Positions 51,918-61,638 are shown, counted from the stretch's first letter. The stretch: DNA of 64,000 bases from Bacillota bacterium (GCA_023415055.1 JAEZLZ010000065.1:93582-157581), one strand, 5' to 3'. The notes: generated by a model from the letters alone, not told the origin. A program made the numbers and translations.

Positions 51918-52826
51918 TTACAAGCTCTTGCCTGTGATATTCAAAAACACATCATCCATCGTCCCCTGCACCAACTCAAAGGATCTTAAGTTCTTGCTTA
52001 CTTTATTTAAGATCTCCAATCCAAACATAGAATCCGGTATCGTAACACGGATATGGTTGCTTCTGTGTTCAAAGATGAGTCGCTCCTCTAAAAGCTGGCT
52101 CGTCAGCGCATCCTTATTCTCAGGTACCAATTTCAAGATATCCTGCGCATGTTTTTGCTTTAATTCAAAAGGGGTTCCGTCGGCCACCAGCTTACCTGAC
52201 TCCATGATCGAGATATACTGAGCCTTTGCTGCCTCCTCCATATAATGCGTAGTTAGAAAAACCGTCATGCTGTCCTCGGTGCGCATCCGTTCCACACTCT
52301 CCCACACATTCTGTCTGGTCTGAGGATCGAGTCCTGTGGTAGGCTCATCTAAAAATAGTAGCTCCGGTCGATTCATCAAAGCTTTTGCAATCTCGCAGCG
52401 GCGCTTCTGACCGCCGGAGAGCTTACGAAACTGACGGTTTAAAATATCTCCTATGTCTAATATATCGCATACATAATCCAGATTTTTACGGATAGACTTT
52501 GTACTATTATCATATAATGAGGCTCTTGTGACCAAATTCTCCTTGATTGTCAATCGATTATCCAATGTGTTATCCTGAAAGACCACACCAATTTTTCTGC
52601 GAATATCCCGATCTTCTTTCCCTAGTCGGTATCCGCAGACATATGCTTCTCCATCGTTATAATTAAGCAGGGTACATAGCATATTGATGGTAGTTGATTT
52701 ACCTGCCCCATTGACACCAAGAAATCCATACAGCTGCCCCTTCTTTACTCGAAAGCTGATGTCATCCACCGCTTTTATCTCTTTGAAATGTTTTATTAGA
52801 TGATTCACCTGAATGATATCCTCCAT
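51918..52826 (-). CDS. ABC transporter ATP-binding protein
   Basis: A 302-residue ATPase with a short C-terminal extension of the CcmA/DrrA type. Walker A is GVNGAGKSTT, the signature FRKLSGGQKRR, Walker B LLFLDEPTTGLD, and the H-loop TTHYMEEA. The C-terminal domain beyond residue 220 is typical of drug or antibiotic ABC-2 exporters. I choose ATG 52826, with GGAAG close upstream; longer starts upstream lack one. It leads the four-gene operon with the permease, LytTR and DUF3021 genes. Confidence 0.94.
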   Translation of the reverse strand: MEDIIQVNHLIKHFKEIKAVDDISFRVKKGQLYGFLGVNGAGKSTTINMLCTLLNYNDGEAYVCGYRLGKEDRDIRRKIGVVFQDNTLDNRLTIKENLVTRASLYDNSTKSIRKNLDYVCDILDIGDILNRQFRKLSGGQKRRCEIAKALMNRPELLFLDEPTTGLDPQTRQNVWESVERMRTEDSMTVFLTTHYMEEAAKAQYISIMESGKLVADGTPFELKQKHAQDILKLVPENKDALTSQLLEERLIFEHRSNHIRVTIPDSMFGLEILNKVSKNLRSFELVQGTMDDVFLNITGKSL

Positions 52827-53040
52827 ATACTTCCACACCTTTCTATCTTCTTCTATTAAGAAAATAACCTGATTACTATGCCTTACTTTAAGCATTTCTT
52901 CTGTTGCTATGAGTGTATTCCCAAACTAAAATTATCGCAATAGGAGAATAGGTAAGTTGCATTTCGGTAAAGGTAGGATGCAAATATTCATCTTAAGATG
53001 AAGACAAATAAATCATAAGACAGAAAATATAGGAAAATTC

Positions 53041-53111
53041 CATTGTTCATTTTTAAGTATATCCATTATAATAGCAGTTGAATAGGAAACAGAACGTAAA
53101 AATGAACAATG
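53041..53111 (+). promoter_or_regulatory. Promoter flanked by a perfect 15-bp inverted repeat
   Basis: CATTGTTCATTTTTA (53041-53055) and TAAAAATGAACAATG (53097-53111) are exact reverse complements, 41 nt apart. TATAAT (53067-53072) sits between them, giving a likely promoter for the DJ-1 gene. The left arm lies around the -35 region and would not be in the mRNA, so the repeat is more likely a paired DNA operator than an RNA hairpin. Confidence 0.65.
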
Positions 53112-53130
53112 AAACGATAAGGAGGATACT

Positions 53131-53709
53131 ATGAAAGTACTGCTATTATTGGCTAGCGGATTTGAAACTATGGAGTTTAGTGTCTTTGTAGATGTTCTTG
53201 GATGGGCCAGAAATGATTTCGGATGTGATGTAACGGTTGAAACCTGCGGATTTCATAAAGAAATCGTCAGTACCTTTCATGTTCCTGTAATAGTAGATAA
53301 AACTCTTGATCAAATCAATACCGCTGATTATGATGCATTAGCCATACCCGGCGGCTTTGAGGAATTTGGTTTCTATGAGGATGCATATGATGAACGTTTC
53401 CTAAATATTATCCGCGAATTCAACCAACAAGGTAAAATAATAGCGACAGTCTGTGTGGCTGCTCTTCCGCTAGGAAAGAGCGGAATATTAAAGAATCGGC
53501 AGGCTACTACCTACCACCTTTGCGGCGGTTATCGCCAGTCACAACTGGCGCAGTTTCAGGTTGAGGTGATTAATGATCCGGTGGTTGTAGATCACAATAT
53601 CATAACCTCTTACTGCCCTCAGACCGCTCCCGATGTAGCCTTCAAGCTCCTTGCAATGTTAACTTCCAAAGAGAAGATGGAGGAAGTGAAGGAAGCGATG
53701 GGATTCTAA
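53131..53709 (+). CDS. DJ-1/PfpI family protein
   Basis: A 192-residue single-domain protein. The signature elbow ATVCVAALPLGKSG holds the reactive cysteine (Cys near 110), preceded by the strand YDALAIPGGFEEFG, whose Gly/Glu loop binds it. DJ-1 family members include deglycases and stress chaperones; this one lacks anything that decides. A strong AAGGAGG precedes ATG 53131. It is monocistronic. Confidence 0.9.
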   Translation: MKVLLLLASGFETMEFSVFVDVLGWARNDFGCDVTVETCGFHKEIVSTFHVPVIVDKTLDQINTADYDALAIPGGFEEFGFYEDAYDERFLNIIREFNQQGKIIATVCVAALPLGKSGILKNRQATTYHLCGGYRQSQLAQFQVEVINDPVVVDHNIITSYCPQTAPDVAFKLLAMLTSKEKMEEVKEAMGF

Positions 53710-53824
53710 TAAGTGCCTGTTGCGTACACATCGACACCGATACAAAGAATGACTGTTCTGCCCATTGTATTGCATTCTGCCTGTGCAGCAACTACCATCT
53801 GCCTCATACCCGACCTACACGAAA

Positions 53825-55252
53825 TCAGAATCTTCTCTTCGGGATTGTAATGATAAAGCTGGAACCCTTCTTAAATTGTGAACGAACCTTGATCTTACCC
53901 GTATGTGCCAGAATAATCAGCTTTGCTAAAGATAGACCGAGTCCATGACCGCTGATATTCTGATTTCGTACATGGTCAGATCGGTAGAAGCGGTTAAAGA
54001 TATGATCAATATCCTTCTTCGTCATACCGATACCGGTATCAGAGATTGTGATCACACAGTCCTCATTGATTTTCTGACAGAGAATAGTAATTTCATCGCC
54101 GTCCTTGGTATACTTTACCGCGTTGTCGATAAAGATACGAATAGCCTGTTTAAGGGCTTGCTTGTCCCCATAAACGATTACATCCTCCATAACCGGATTA
54201 TGAATGAAGCGGTTACCCGCCACCAGCTTGGTCTCCTTCACCATATCCTCCACTAAGGGGCGCATATTGAATCGTTTCTTTGTTAATTTCAAGGTCTTCT
54301 TATCATGTCTGGAGAGAAAAAGCAGCTTCTCCACCAGATCCTGCATAGATCTTGCCTCATTTTGGATTGCTTCTATGGATTCGGCAAGCACCTCTTCATT
54401 GGAGCTGCCCCAGCGATTCAGCATGTTTATATATCCTTGAATTACCGCGATCGGTGTTCGAAGCTCATGTGACGCATCCGATACAAATTGTTTCTGGCTT
54501 TCGTAAGATGTTTCGATACGGTCAAGCATCGCATTGATAACATTTGCCAGATCCTTCAGCTCATTCTTTGTTCCCTCTACATTCAATCGTTCGCTATGCA
54601 GATTATTTACCGTAAGCCGATTTGCCGTTGCCGACATTACACGAATCGGTTCCATTAGCTTTATATCACTTCGTTTCCCTTTTCGTATAATTAAGGCTAC
54701 AATCATCAGGTAGAGAAGAATCAATTTCCAGGCAATTGTCATAAACCGCAGATAGCTGTTCGTCAGATTATACTGAAATCTACCTACATACTCCGTATTA
54801 CCGATCGTAAAGTTTCGGTCATTATTTATTACAACCGCATACTTTGAATTACTAAGATCTATGTGAACCCCATAGAAAAACGCCTTCTCATCACGTGGTC
54901 GATAAGAAATGTCATTATAGACTTCCTTTCCCGTGCTTTTATTATAAATTCTCATGTATAAGCCTTGTAGCTGATAGGGATTCTCTATTTCAGCTTCTTG
55001 ATTTGATTCTATTCTACGAAGGAGATCCTCGGATTTATCTTCATAACTATCCTTCTCTGAAGACATAAAGATCAGGAAAAAACCACAAAACAAAAGCACA
55101 CCATGTGTTAATAACAGCTTTAAATACGCCATAGAGATACGAAATGCCATTGAGAGGCGGAAGTTACTTAACCATTCCTCCCGTTTTCTGCGAAAGGGGA
55201 GGACCGTTCTTCGTAGCAACGTCCGTATCGCTTCCAGTAAAATTTTACCCAT
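53825..55252 (-). CDS. Membrane sensor histidine kinase (HAMP)
   Basis: A 475-residue kinase with two membrane helices (about 42-63 and 172-189) flanking an extracellular loop of about 110 residues, a HAMP domain (about 190-245, starting LMEPIRVMSATANRLT), a HisKA domain with the phosphoacceptor His262 in SDASHELRTPIAVIQG, and an HATPase domain (N box IRIFIDNAVKYT, G1 ISDTGIGM, G2 GHGLGLSLAK). The partner regulator is encoded 56 nt upstream. The ATG 55252 has only a weak upstream site. The signal is unknown. Confidence 0.93.
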   Translation of the reverse strand: MGKILLEAIRTLLRRTVLPFRRKREEWLSNFRLSMAFRISMAYLKLLLTHGVLLFCGFFLIFMSSEKDSYEDKSEDLLRRIESNQEAEIENPYQLQGLYMRIYNKSTGKEVYNDISYRPRDEKAFFYGVHIDLSNSKYAVVINNDRNFTIGNTEYVGRFQYNLTNSYLRFMTIAWKLILLYLMIVALIIRKGKRSDIKLMEPIRVMSATANRLTVNNLHSERLNVEGTKNELKDLANVINAMLDRIETSYESQKQFVSDASHELRTPIAVIQGYINMLNRWGSSNEEVLAESIEAIQNEARSMQDLVEKLLFLSRHDKKTLKLTKKRFNMRPLVEDMVKETKLVAGNRFIHNPVMEDVIVYGDKQALKQAIRIFIDNAVKYTKDGDEITILCQKINEDCVITISDTGIGMTKKDIDHIFNRFYRSDHVRNQNISGHGLGLSLAKLIILAHTGKIKVRSQFKKGSSFIITIPKRRF

Positions 55253-55308
55253 TTATTTATAAGCAAAGGCTAAGGCTTTGCCTTCCTCCCTTAAATGAAT
55301 CTTCAAAC

Positions 55309-55986
55309 TTAGTCCTTGATAATATAACCGACGCCACGTACCGTTGAGATCAGGTGTATCCCATATTTCTCATCTATCTTTTGTCTGAGATAGCGGATAT
55401 ATACATCTACGACATTAGTGTCTCCGAAATATTCATAATCCCAGACATTATTTAGAAGCTGCTCTCTGGTTAATGCAATATTTTTATTCCGCATCATATA
55501 TTCTAAAAGCTCATATTCCTTCTTCGTTAATACTAATTCTTCCTCTCCATAAAAGGCGCTGTGGCTCATGAGATTCAATGTCACTCCGCCAATCTGCAGG
55601 AGATCACCCTTCGGCTCGGTCGTATGCCTTTTACGGTTTAAGGCTACTCTGATTCTTGCCAGAAGCTCCTCTATAGCAAAGGGCTTCGTCATATAATCGT
55701 CTGCGCCAGTGTCAAGACCTGCCACTTTATCGGTTACATCATCCTTTGCTGTAAGCATAATAATTGGAACCTGTGATTCCAGACGTATTCTACGGCAAAC
55801 CTCGATACCATTCAAGCCCGGGAGCATAATATCAAGAATAACCAGATCAACATTCTCCTTCAGTGCCTTCTCAAGACCGCTTCTTCCGTCTGCTGCCAGT
55901 AATACCTCATAGCCTTCATGCTTTAATTCAAGCTCCAGAAATCTTCCGATCTTAATCTCATCTTCCACAATTAATATCTTAGCCAC
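55309..55986 (-). CDS. OmpR/PhoB family response regulator
   Basis: A 225-residue regulator with a receiver domain (phosphoacceptor Asp52 in LVILDIMLPG; acidic pocket VEDE at 7-10; Thr in IIMLTAKDD; Lys in DYMTKPFA) and a winged-helix DNA-binding domain (ELLEYMMRNKNIALTREQLL, VDVYIRYLRQKID, RGVGYIIKD). It uses GTG 55986, with GGAGGG upstream. It is the first gene of a two-component pair with the kinase; target genes unknown. Confidence 0.96.
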   Translation of the reverse strand: MAKILIVEDEIKIGRFLELELKHEGYEVLLAADGRSGLEKALKENVDLVILDIMLPGLNGIEVCRRIRLESQVPIIMLTAKDDVTDKVAGLDTGADDYMTKPFAIEELLARIRVALNRKRHTTEPKGDLLQIGGVTLNLMSHSAFYGEEELVLTKKEYELLEYMMRNKNIALTREQLLNNVWDYEYFGDTNVVDVYIRYLRQKIDEKYGIHLISTVRGVGYIIKD

Positions 55987-56225
55987 CGTATGACCCTCCT
56001 TACAATATCATTAATACTTACCCATTTGATAAAGACGATGGATATCACGGCATTCCTATACATTCACAAGTACCGCTTTCTATCATTGTATCGGTTACTG
56101 TCATTTTTTTCAAGACTTCTATATTAAAATTCTATTAGAATGGCAGAATTCATGAACATCCTTATATGGAACAAGATAAGAGCTGTACATTTCTTAGGCT
56201 TAATCTATGGAACGAAATCATATAG

Positions 56226-56263
56226 AAAAGGCTTCCACAGAGTATTAATTCTATGAAAGCCTC
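56226..56263 (-). terminator. Terminator downstream of transketolase
   Basis: On the minus strand AGGCTT...AAGCCT with an inner CATAGA/TCTGTG pairing forms a stem, then TTTTCTATATG. It lies about 120 nt past the tkt stop codon, beyond the palindromic element at 56338-56385. Confidence 0.6.
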
Positions 56264-56337
56264 ATTTTATGATCTTAAAAAAAGTTTAAAGTTTTGGTTA
56301 TTTATTTTATTCTTTGACTAAATGTTGTCTTATCCTT

Positions 56338-56385
56338 AGAAACAATAGGAAATATGCTTTGCAAACTTTCTATTGTCATGAATTA
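56338..56385 (+). repeat. Dispersed palindromic element, copy C
   Basis: GGAAATATGCTTTGCAAA then CTTTCTATTGTCATGAATTA, diverged from copy A in the stem but identical in the last 20 nt. Its final TTA is the stop codon of transketolase on the minus strand. Confidence 0.7.
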
Positions 56386-58365
56386 CAGTACGCTCTTTAC
56401 TGCCTTTACAACATTCTCTGTAGTGAAGCCAAACTTCTTAAAGAGTGTTCCTGCAGGAGCTGAGGCTCCAAAGCCCTTCATGGTAACCGTGGTTCCGTCA
56501 AGACCTACATACTTGCCCCAACCGAAATCAGTAGCTGCTTCTACCGCAACTCTTGCTCTTACCATCTTTGGCAGAATGCTTTCTTTGTATTCAGCTGATT
56601 GAGCCTCGAATAAATCCATGGAAGGAACGCTTACTACTCTGACGTCAATCCCTTCCTTACTAAGCTCTGTCTGTGCGTTTATACCAAGCTCAACCTCGGA
56701 ACCGCTAGCCATAATGATGGCATCCGGAACAGCCTTCTTAGAATCGGAGATGATATATCCACCCTTTAATGCTTCCTTAGAGGAGCCTGTATACTGCGGA
56801 AGATTCTGACGGGTTAATACCAATGCAGTAGGTGTACAAGTCGAGGAAACCGCATAATACCAGGCAGCGATACACTCGGTAGCATCTGCAGGACGGAATA
56901 CAGTAAAGTTCGGCATTGCGCGTAACATTGCCAGCTGTTCAATTGGCTCATGAGTCGGTCCATCCTCACCTACACCGATACTGTCGTGGGTGAGAACAAA
57001 AGTCATAGGAAGATTCATTAACGCGGAGAGTCTTGCCATCGGCTTTACATAATCACTGAATACGAAAAATGTGGATACATAAGCTCTCAAGCCACCATGA
57101 AGTGCAAGACCGTTACCCATGGCTGCCATTGCTAACTCACGAACACCAAAGTGAAGATTACGTCCGCCATAATTCTCTTTTGAGAAGTCTCCCATATCAT
57201 TCATATAAGTCTTTGTAGAGGGAGCAAGGTCAGCAGCTCCTCCGATTAAGTTCGGAAGGTAATTCTTTAAGCGGTTAAGAACCATACCGGATAAATTTCT
57301 GGTAGCATCCGGCTTGTCGGCATAGGCCCAGAAATCCTCGTTATCGATTAAAGCCTTTGCAAGGTTAATATCATGGTACTGATCCCATAATTGCTTCATC
57401 TCGGGATATGTCTTGCTGTACTCTGCGAACAGTTTGTTCCAAGCTTCTTCAGACTTAGCACCTTCTGCTGCAAGCGTCTTATAGTGATCATATACCTCAT
57501 CAGGAACAAAGAAAGGCTCTTCGCTGGGCCACTCTAATTTTTCTTTTAATGATTTGATATTGTCTGCTCCAAGAGGTTCACCATGAGCGCTTGCCATGCC
57601 TTCTCTGGGACTACCGTATCCGATTTTAGTCTTAACAGTAATCATTGTAGGGCGGGAGAGCTCTGCTTTCGCGGTTTCAATTGCAGCACCGATCTCTGCC
57701 AGATTATTACCGTCCTCTACCACCAAGGTTTGGAACCCGAAGGCTTCAAAACGCTTTTTCACATCCTCTGTAAATGCGATATCTGTACTGCCTTCAATGG
57801 AGATCTTATTACTGTCATATAATACGATTAATTTACCAAGACCTAAGGTACCAGCCAAAGACATAGCCTCGGAGGTAATACCCTCCATCATACAGCCGTC
57901 GCCGCCAAGTACAAAGGTATAGTGATCAACTACCGGGTAGCCTTCTTTGTTAAACTTAGCAGCAAGATGAGCTTCGCCCATTGCCATACCAACAGCCATC
58001 GCCATTCCGGCACCAAGAGGACCGGTAGTAGCCTCTACACCAACGGTGTGACCATATTCCGGATGACCGGGTGTCAAGGAACCATCCTGACGGAAATTAG
58101 CTAAATCTTCTTTCGTAAGGCCGTAGCCGAATAAGTGTAATAAGGAATATAACAGCATGGAGCCATGTCCGCCGGATAAAATAAAGCGATCTCTGTTTTC
58201 CCATTTCGGATTAACCGGGTTGTGCTTCATATGCTTTGCCCATAACTCATACGCCATTGCTGCAGAACCGAGCGGTAATCCTGGATGTCCTGAATTTGCT
58301 TTCTGAACACCGTCTGCGGACAAAACTCTTATCGCATTTACTGACATTGTATCGATGTTGCTCAT
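56383..58365 (-). CDS. tkt: Transketolase
   Basis: A TPP-dependent enzyme of the pentose phosphate pathway that transfers two-carbon units. The 660-residue full-length protein (not split) has the TPP-binding GDGCMMEGITSEAMSLAG near 150, SGGHGSMLLYSLLHLFGYG near 65, LTHDSIGVGEDGPTHEPIE near 460, and the C-terminal domain with AVEAATDFGWGKYVG. AAGGAGG lies 6 nt before ATG 58365. It follows transaldolase by 50 nt on the same strand, so the two form a non-oxidative pentose phosphate operon. Confidence 0.97.
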   Translation of the reverse strand: MSNIDTMSVNAIRVLSADGVQKANSGHPGLPLGSAAMAYELWAKHMKHNPVNPKWENRDRFILSGGHGSMLLYSLLHLFGYGLTKEDLANFRQDGSLTPGHPEYGHTVGVEATTGPLGAGMAMAVGMAMGEAHLAAKFNKEGYPVVDHYTFVLGGDGCMMEGITSEAMSLAGTLGLGKLIVLYDSNKISIEGSTDIAFTEDVKKRFEAFGFQTLVVEDGNNLAEIGAAIETAKAELSRPTMITVKTKIGYGSPREGMASAHGEPLGADNIKSLKEKLEWPSEEPFFVPDEVYDHYKTLAAEGAKSEEAWNKLFAEYSKTYPEMKQLWDQYHDINLAKALIDNEDFWAYADKPDATRNLSGMVLNRLKNYLPNLIGGAADLAPSTKTYMNDMGDFSKENYGGRNLHFGVRELAMAAMGNGLALHGGLRAYVSTFFVFSDYVKPMARLSALMNLPMTFVLTHDSIGVGEDGPTHEPIEQLAMLRAMPNFTVFRPADATECIAAWYYAVSSTCTPTALVLTRQNLPQYTGSSKEALKGGYIISDSKKAVPDAIIMASGSEVELGINAQTELSKEGIDVRVVSVPSMDLFEAQSAEYKESILPKMVRARVAVEAATDFGWGKYVGLDGTTVTMKGFGASAPAGTLFKKFGFTTENVVKAVKSVL

Positions 58366-58414
58366 TGTAAATCCTCCTTAGATAAATAAATTGTATAGTT
58401 AATTGCCCCTTATT

Positions 58415-59068
58415 TTACTCACCAAATACTGCTTTATAATCTTGCTGGAATTTCTCTATACCGGAAGTTGTCATAGGATGCTTTGCACATTGCTCAATCA
58501 AACTATACGGAACGGTTGCAATATCAGCACCTGCCAACGCACATTCGGTAACATGAATAGTATTACGAATACTTGCTGCAATAATTTCTGTTTTTATATT
58601 GTAGATATGAAAGATCTGAGAAATAGTCTTAATTAAATCTGTACCAAGTGTTGAGATGTCATCCAAACGTCCAACAAAGGGAGATACATAGGTAGCTCCT
58701 GCTCTAGCAGCAAGCAGGGCTTGATTTGCAGAAAATATAAGTGTTACATTCGTCTTAATTCCTTCCGAAGAAAGAACCTTGGTAGCCTTTAAGCCTTCTA
58801 AGGTCATTGGAATCTTAACCACCATGTTCGGATGAAGCTTTGCAATCTCCCTGCCTTCTTTGATCATATCCTCTGCATTTACAGTAGTGGCTTTCACTTC
58901 TCCACTGATTGGCCCGTCGACAATTTTAGTTATTTCTTTAATTACTTCTTCAAAAATTCTTCCTTCCTTTGCAATTAAGGATGGATTTGTTGTCACTCCG
59001 CAAATGACACCTAAATCATTTGCCTTTTTAATGTCTTCTACATTTGCTGTGTCGAGAAATAGCTTCAT
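58415..59068 (-). CDS. tal: Transaldolase (class 3B, MipB/TalC-type; fructose-6-phosphate aldolase-like)
   Basis: A 217-residue short transaldolase or F6P aldolase. The catalytic Schiff-base lysine is in VVKIPMTLEGLKA near residue 85; other signatures are MKLFLDTANVEDIKKA at the N-terminus, GVTTNPSLIAKEG, and YVSPFVGRLDDIS near 130. The short length marks the TalC/MipB group, in which transaldolase and F6P aldolase cannot be told apart by eye; the tkt neighbour favours transaldolase. I choose ATG 59068 because GGAGG lies 7 nt upstream; the listed upstream start is unsupported. Confidence 0.93.
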   Translation of the reverse strand: MKLFLDTANVEDIKKANDLGVICGVTTNPSLIAKEGRIFEEVIKEITKIVDGPISGEVKATTVNAEDMIKEGREIAKLHPNMVVKIPMTLEGLKATKVLSSEGIKTNVTLIFSANQALLAARAGATYVSPFVGRLDDISTLGTDLIKTISQIFHIYNIKTEIIAASIRNTIHVTECALAGADIATVPYSLIEQCAKHPMTTSGIEKFQQDYKAVFGE

Positions 59069-59332
59069 TTTATTACCTCCAAAAAACATGACAGTATGTG
59101 CCGATGCTATAACGTTTGTAACAATCGGTTCGTATTGCCAGTCTGTTATAGTATGTGATAGGACACCGGCCTCTCGGTCTTCTATCATTATGTAGCCGTG
59201 TAATCATAAGGCTTTCACTATTTCCGATACTTATGTTTACACATTAATATAGTTACTATACTATAAATAATGCCCTAAAACAATCGGCAAAATACACACA
59301 CATTCTTTGAAAAAGGATAAATTTCTATTCAC

Positions 59333-61558
59333 TTAGTCAATGGATTGAAAGGAGTAATATCTCTCCTCAAATTGATCCGTCGGCATCGGCTTCGCGAAGT
59401 AATAACCCTGAATGATGTCGCAGCCAACGGTACATAGAAACTCAACTTGTTCCTTGGTCTCGATGCATTCTGCTACTACCTTCATATGTAAATCCTTCGC
59501 CATAGTGATCGTGTTGCGAATTACACAAAGTCCCCGCTCCACTTCGTCAGTCATTCGAAATAGCTCACCATCCAGCTTCACTGTATCAAGTGGAAGATCC
59601 TTCAGAGAATTCAAAGAAGAATAACCCGCTCCAAAATCGTCCATTGATACCAAAAAGCCATATTCTCTGAGGCGTACTACGGTGTCAATTAACATCTGTT
59701 TATTTTGTAAAAATGCACTTTCTGTTAATTCCAGTTCAATTAAATTATGAGGTACATCATAGCTGTCCACAATATCGATAATGATCTCTGCCAAATGAGA
59801 ATTTGCAAAATGTAATCTAGAGATATTTACGGAAATCGGTAATGGAGTATAGCCCTTATCGAGCCAATCCCGAATCAGCTTACACACTTTTTTAAGCATA
59901 TAATAATCCAATTCCGTGATAAAGCCGTTCTTTTCAAATAAGGGAATAAAATCGCCCGGTGATACAGGCATACCATTACTGCTCTTCCAGCGGACTAATG
60001 CTTCCGCACCTGAGATTATCTCCTCCTTCGCCATGTATTTCGGCTGAAGGTATACGTGGAACTCATCATTTTTCAGAGCTTCATTCATCGATTTCTCAAT
60101 TTCTTCTTCCTCGAGAAGTCTGCCTCTTGCTACATCATCGAAGAAGGAGATGGTACTCTCTGAACTGCCCTTTATATTATTCTTGGCCACCTGAGCAAAT
60201 TCACCCATACGGTCTATAGAATCCTTACGCTCTGTAATAACATATACACCATAGAAGATTCTCGCACTTTTGGTATAACGGAGCTGACGAATTCTCTCGT
60301 TCAAGTCCAGAATTCTGCGATTTAGCTCCTCCTGTTCAGTAAAACTCATTAATATAAAGAACTGATCTGCAGCATATCTGGTAATTGGTTCGCCTGCCTT
60401 GGACCATCTTCTAACAGAATTATAGATATCCTTTAATACTTCGTCTCCCTTTTGATAGCCATAAGCATCATTAATAATCTTAAATCGGTTAATATCAAAA
60501 TTGATTAAAGCATATTTCTTTTTTGAAAATTGTTTACTATTCAGGATCTTGTTCATATTCAACCGAAATTTATACCAATTATCGCCCCCTGTAACAGGAT
60601 CCAGATATAAAGTCTTTATTACCTTACGATTCGATCGGATCTGGGTAATGATCATTAGAATAAACATCAGCAGTGTGATAACGATCACAGTGAGCCACAT
60701 TAAATTTGTTAGTTCCAGGATATCCTTGGTGGTATCATTCATGGTATATTTACCGCCAACCAGAACTGTCCAGTCATTGATACCTAAGGGCACCTTATTC
60801 CATATAATTTTATTCGATATTTTATCTTCCCGAAATAACGTATTTAGATTAAAAGAAGCTGTATAATCTGTATTTTTATTATAGAGTCTGCCTTCTGAGA
60901 TCAGCTTTTCATAGTTAAAGCCGTTAATATCCATTCCGGAGATGAATGTTACCGGTTCATTTGTTGAATTCATTACATAGATGGAATAACCACTATTAAC
61001 TTGATCAGCCAGCAAGGAAATATTCTTAAGTTCTGCATTTATCTGCGCTGTCAATACACCCAGATATTTACCGTTCTTTTCTATTGGCACGGCATAGGTC
61101 ATTACCGGTATATGCTCCGCGGTATAAGTCAGCTTATCGGATGAGGAATTCTTCTTGCCCTGAAGGGCAGCCGTCACATAGGCCTCATTGGAAAGATCAA
61201 CTTTCTCTCCTAATGTGTTATAACCTTTTCCATTCGAATCAAGAATAGCCAGATCCACATATTTATTCTCCGAATTAAGCTCTTCTAATAATTCTATTAT
61301 TGAATTCTTATCTAATTCCCCAGCACTTGATATTCGTTTTGCTGATGTCTGCAAGACCTGAAAATTACTATCAATTTCTTGTTTTAGTAATGCTGCATCA
61401 TTCGTTGTTAGAGCGCTATAATCCTCACATTGTGAATTATAGCTGTATTGAACCATACGGTTCATATGAAATATTCCAAGTGTTAAGGACACGATAAGGC
61501 TTATAATAGCAAATATAATTAGTGGGGCTGTTCTGTTCTTAGGCAAAGCAAACCTCAT
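59333..61558 (-). CDS. Membrane-bound GGDEF-EAL protein, likely c-di-GMP phosphodiesterase
   Basis: A 741-residue protein: signal/membrane helix near 10-30, an extracytoplasmic Cache-like sensor domain (about 35-275), a second helix (about 286-306), a GGDEF domain whose motif reads AADQF (degenerate, probably inactive), and an EAL domain with EALVRW, ELTESAFLQN, DDFGAGYSSL and KLDGELFR all intact. It should therefore degrade cyclic-di-GMP in response to an external ligand. AAGGAGAT precedes the ATG. A clear promoter lies 80-110 nt upstream. It may tune motility versus pilus formation, both encoded here (inference). Confidence 0.94.
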   Translation of the reverse strand: MRFALPKNRTAPLIIFAIISLIVSLTLGIFHMNRMVQYSYNSQCEDYSALTTNDAALLKQEIDSNFQVLQTSAKRISSAGELDKNSIIELLEELNSENKYVDLAILDSNGKGYNTLGEKVDLSNEAYVTAALQGKKNSSSDKLTYTAEHIPVMTYAVPIEKNGKYLGVLTAQINAELKNISLLADQVNSGYSIYVMNSTNEPVTFISGMDINGFNYEKLISEGRLYNKNTDYTASFNLNTLFREDKISNKIIWNKVPLGINDWTVLVGGKYTMNDTTKDILELTNLMWLTVIVITLLMFILMIITQIRSNRKVIKTLYLDPVTGGDNWYKFRLNMNKILNSKQFSKKKYALINFDINRFKIINDAYGYQKGDEVLKDIYNSVRRWSKAGEPITRYAADQFFILMSFTEQEELNRRILDLNERIRQLRYTKSARIFYGVYVITERKDSIDRMGEFAQVAKNNIKGSSESTISFFDDVARGRLLEEEEIEKSMNEALKNDEFHVYLQPKYMAKEEIISGAEALVRWKSSNGMPVSPGDFIPLFEKNGFITELDYYMLKKVCKLIRDWLDKGYTPLPISVNISRLHFANSHLAEIIIDIVDSYDVPHNLIELELTESAFLQNKQMLIDTVVRLREYGFLVSMDDFGAGYSSLNSLKDLPLDTVKLDGELFRMTDEVERGLCVIRNTITMAKDLHMKVVAECIETKEQVEFLCTVGCDIIQGYYFAKPMPTDQFEERYYSFQSID

Positions 61559-61638
61559 GATGTATCTCCTTGTACGTTAATTTTTCTTTTTCTCTAGTAT
61601 ATTGATCAGTCAGTTTATTGTCATAATCTACATTAACC

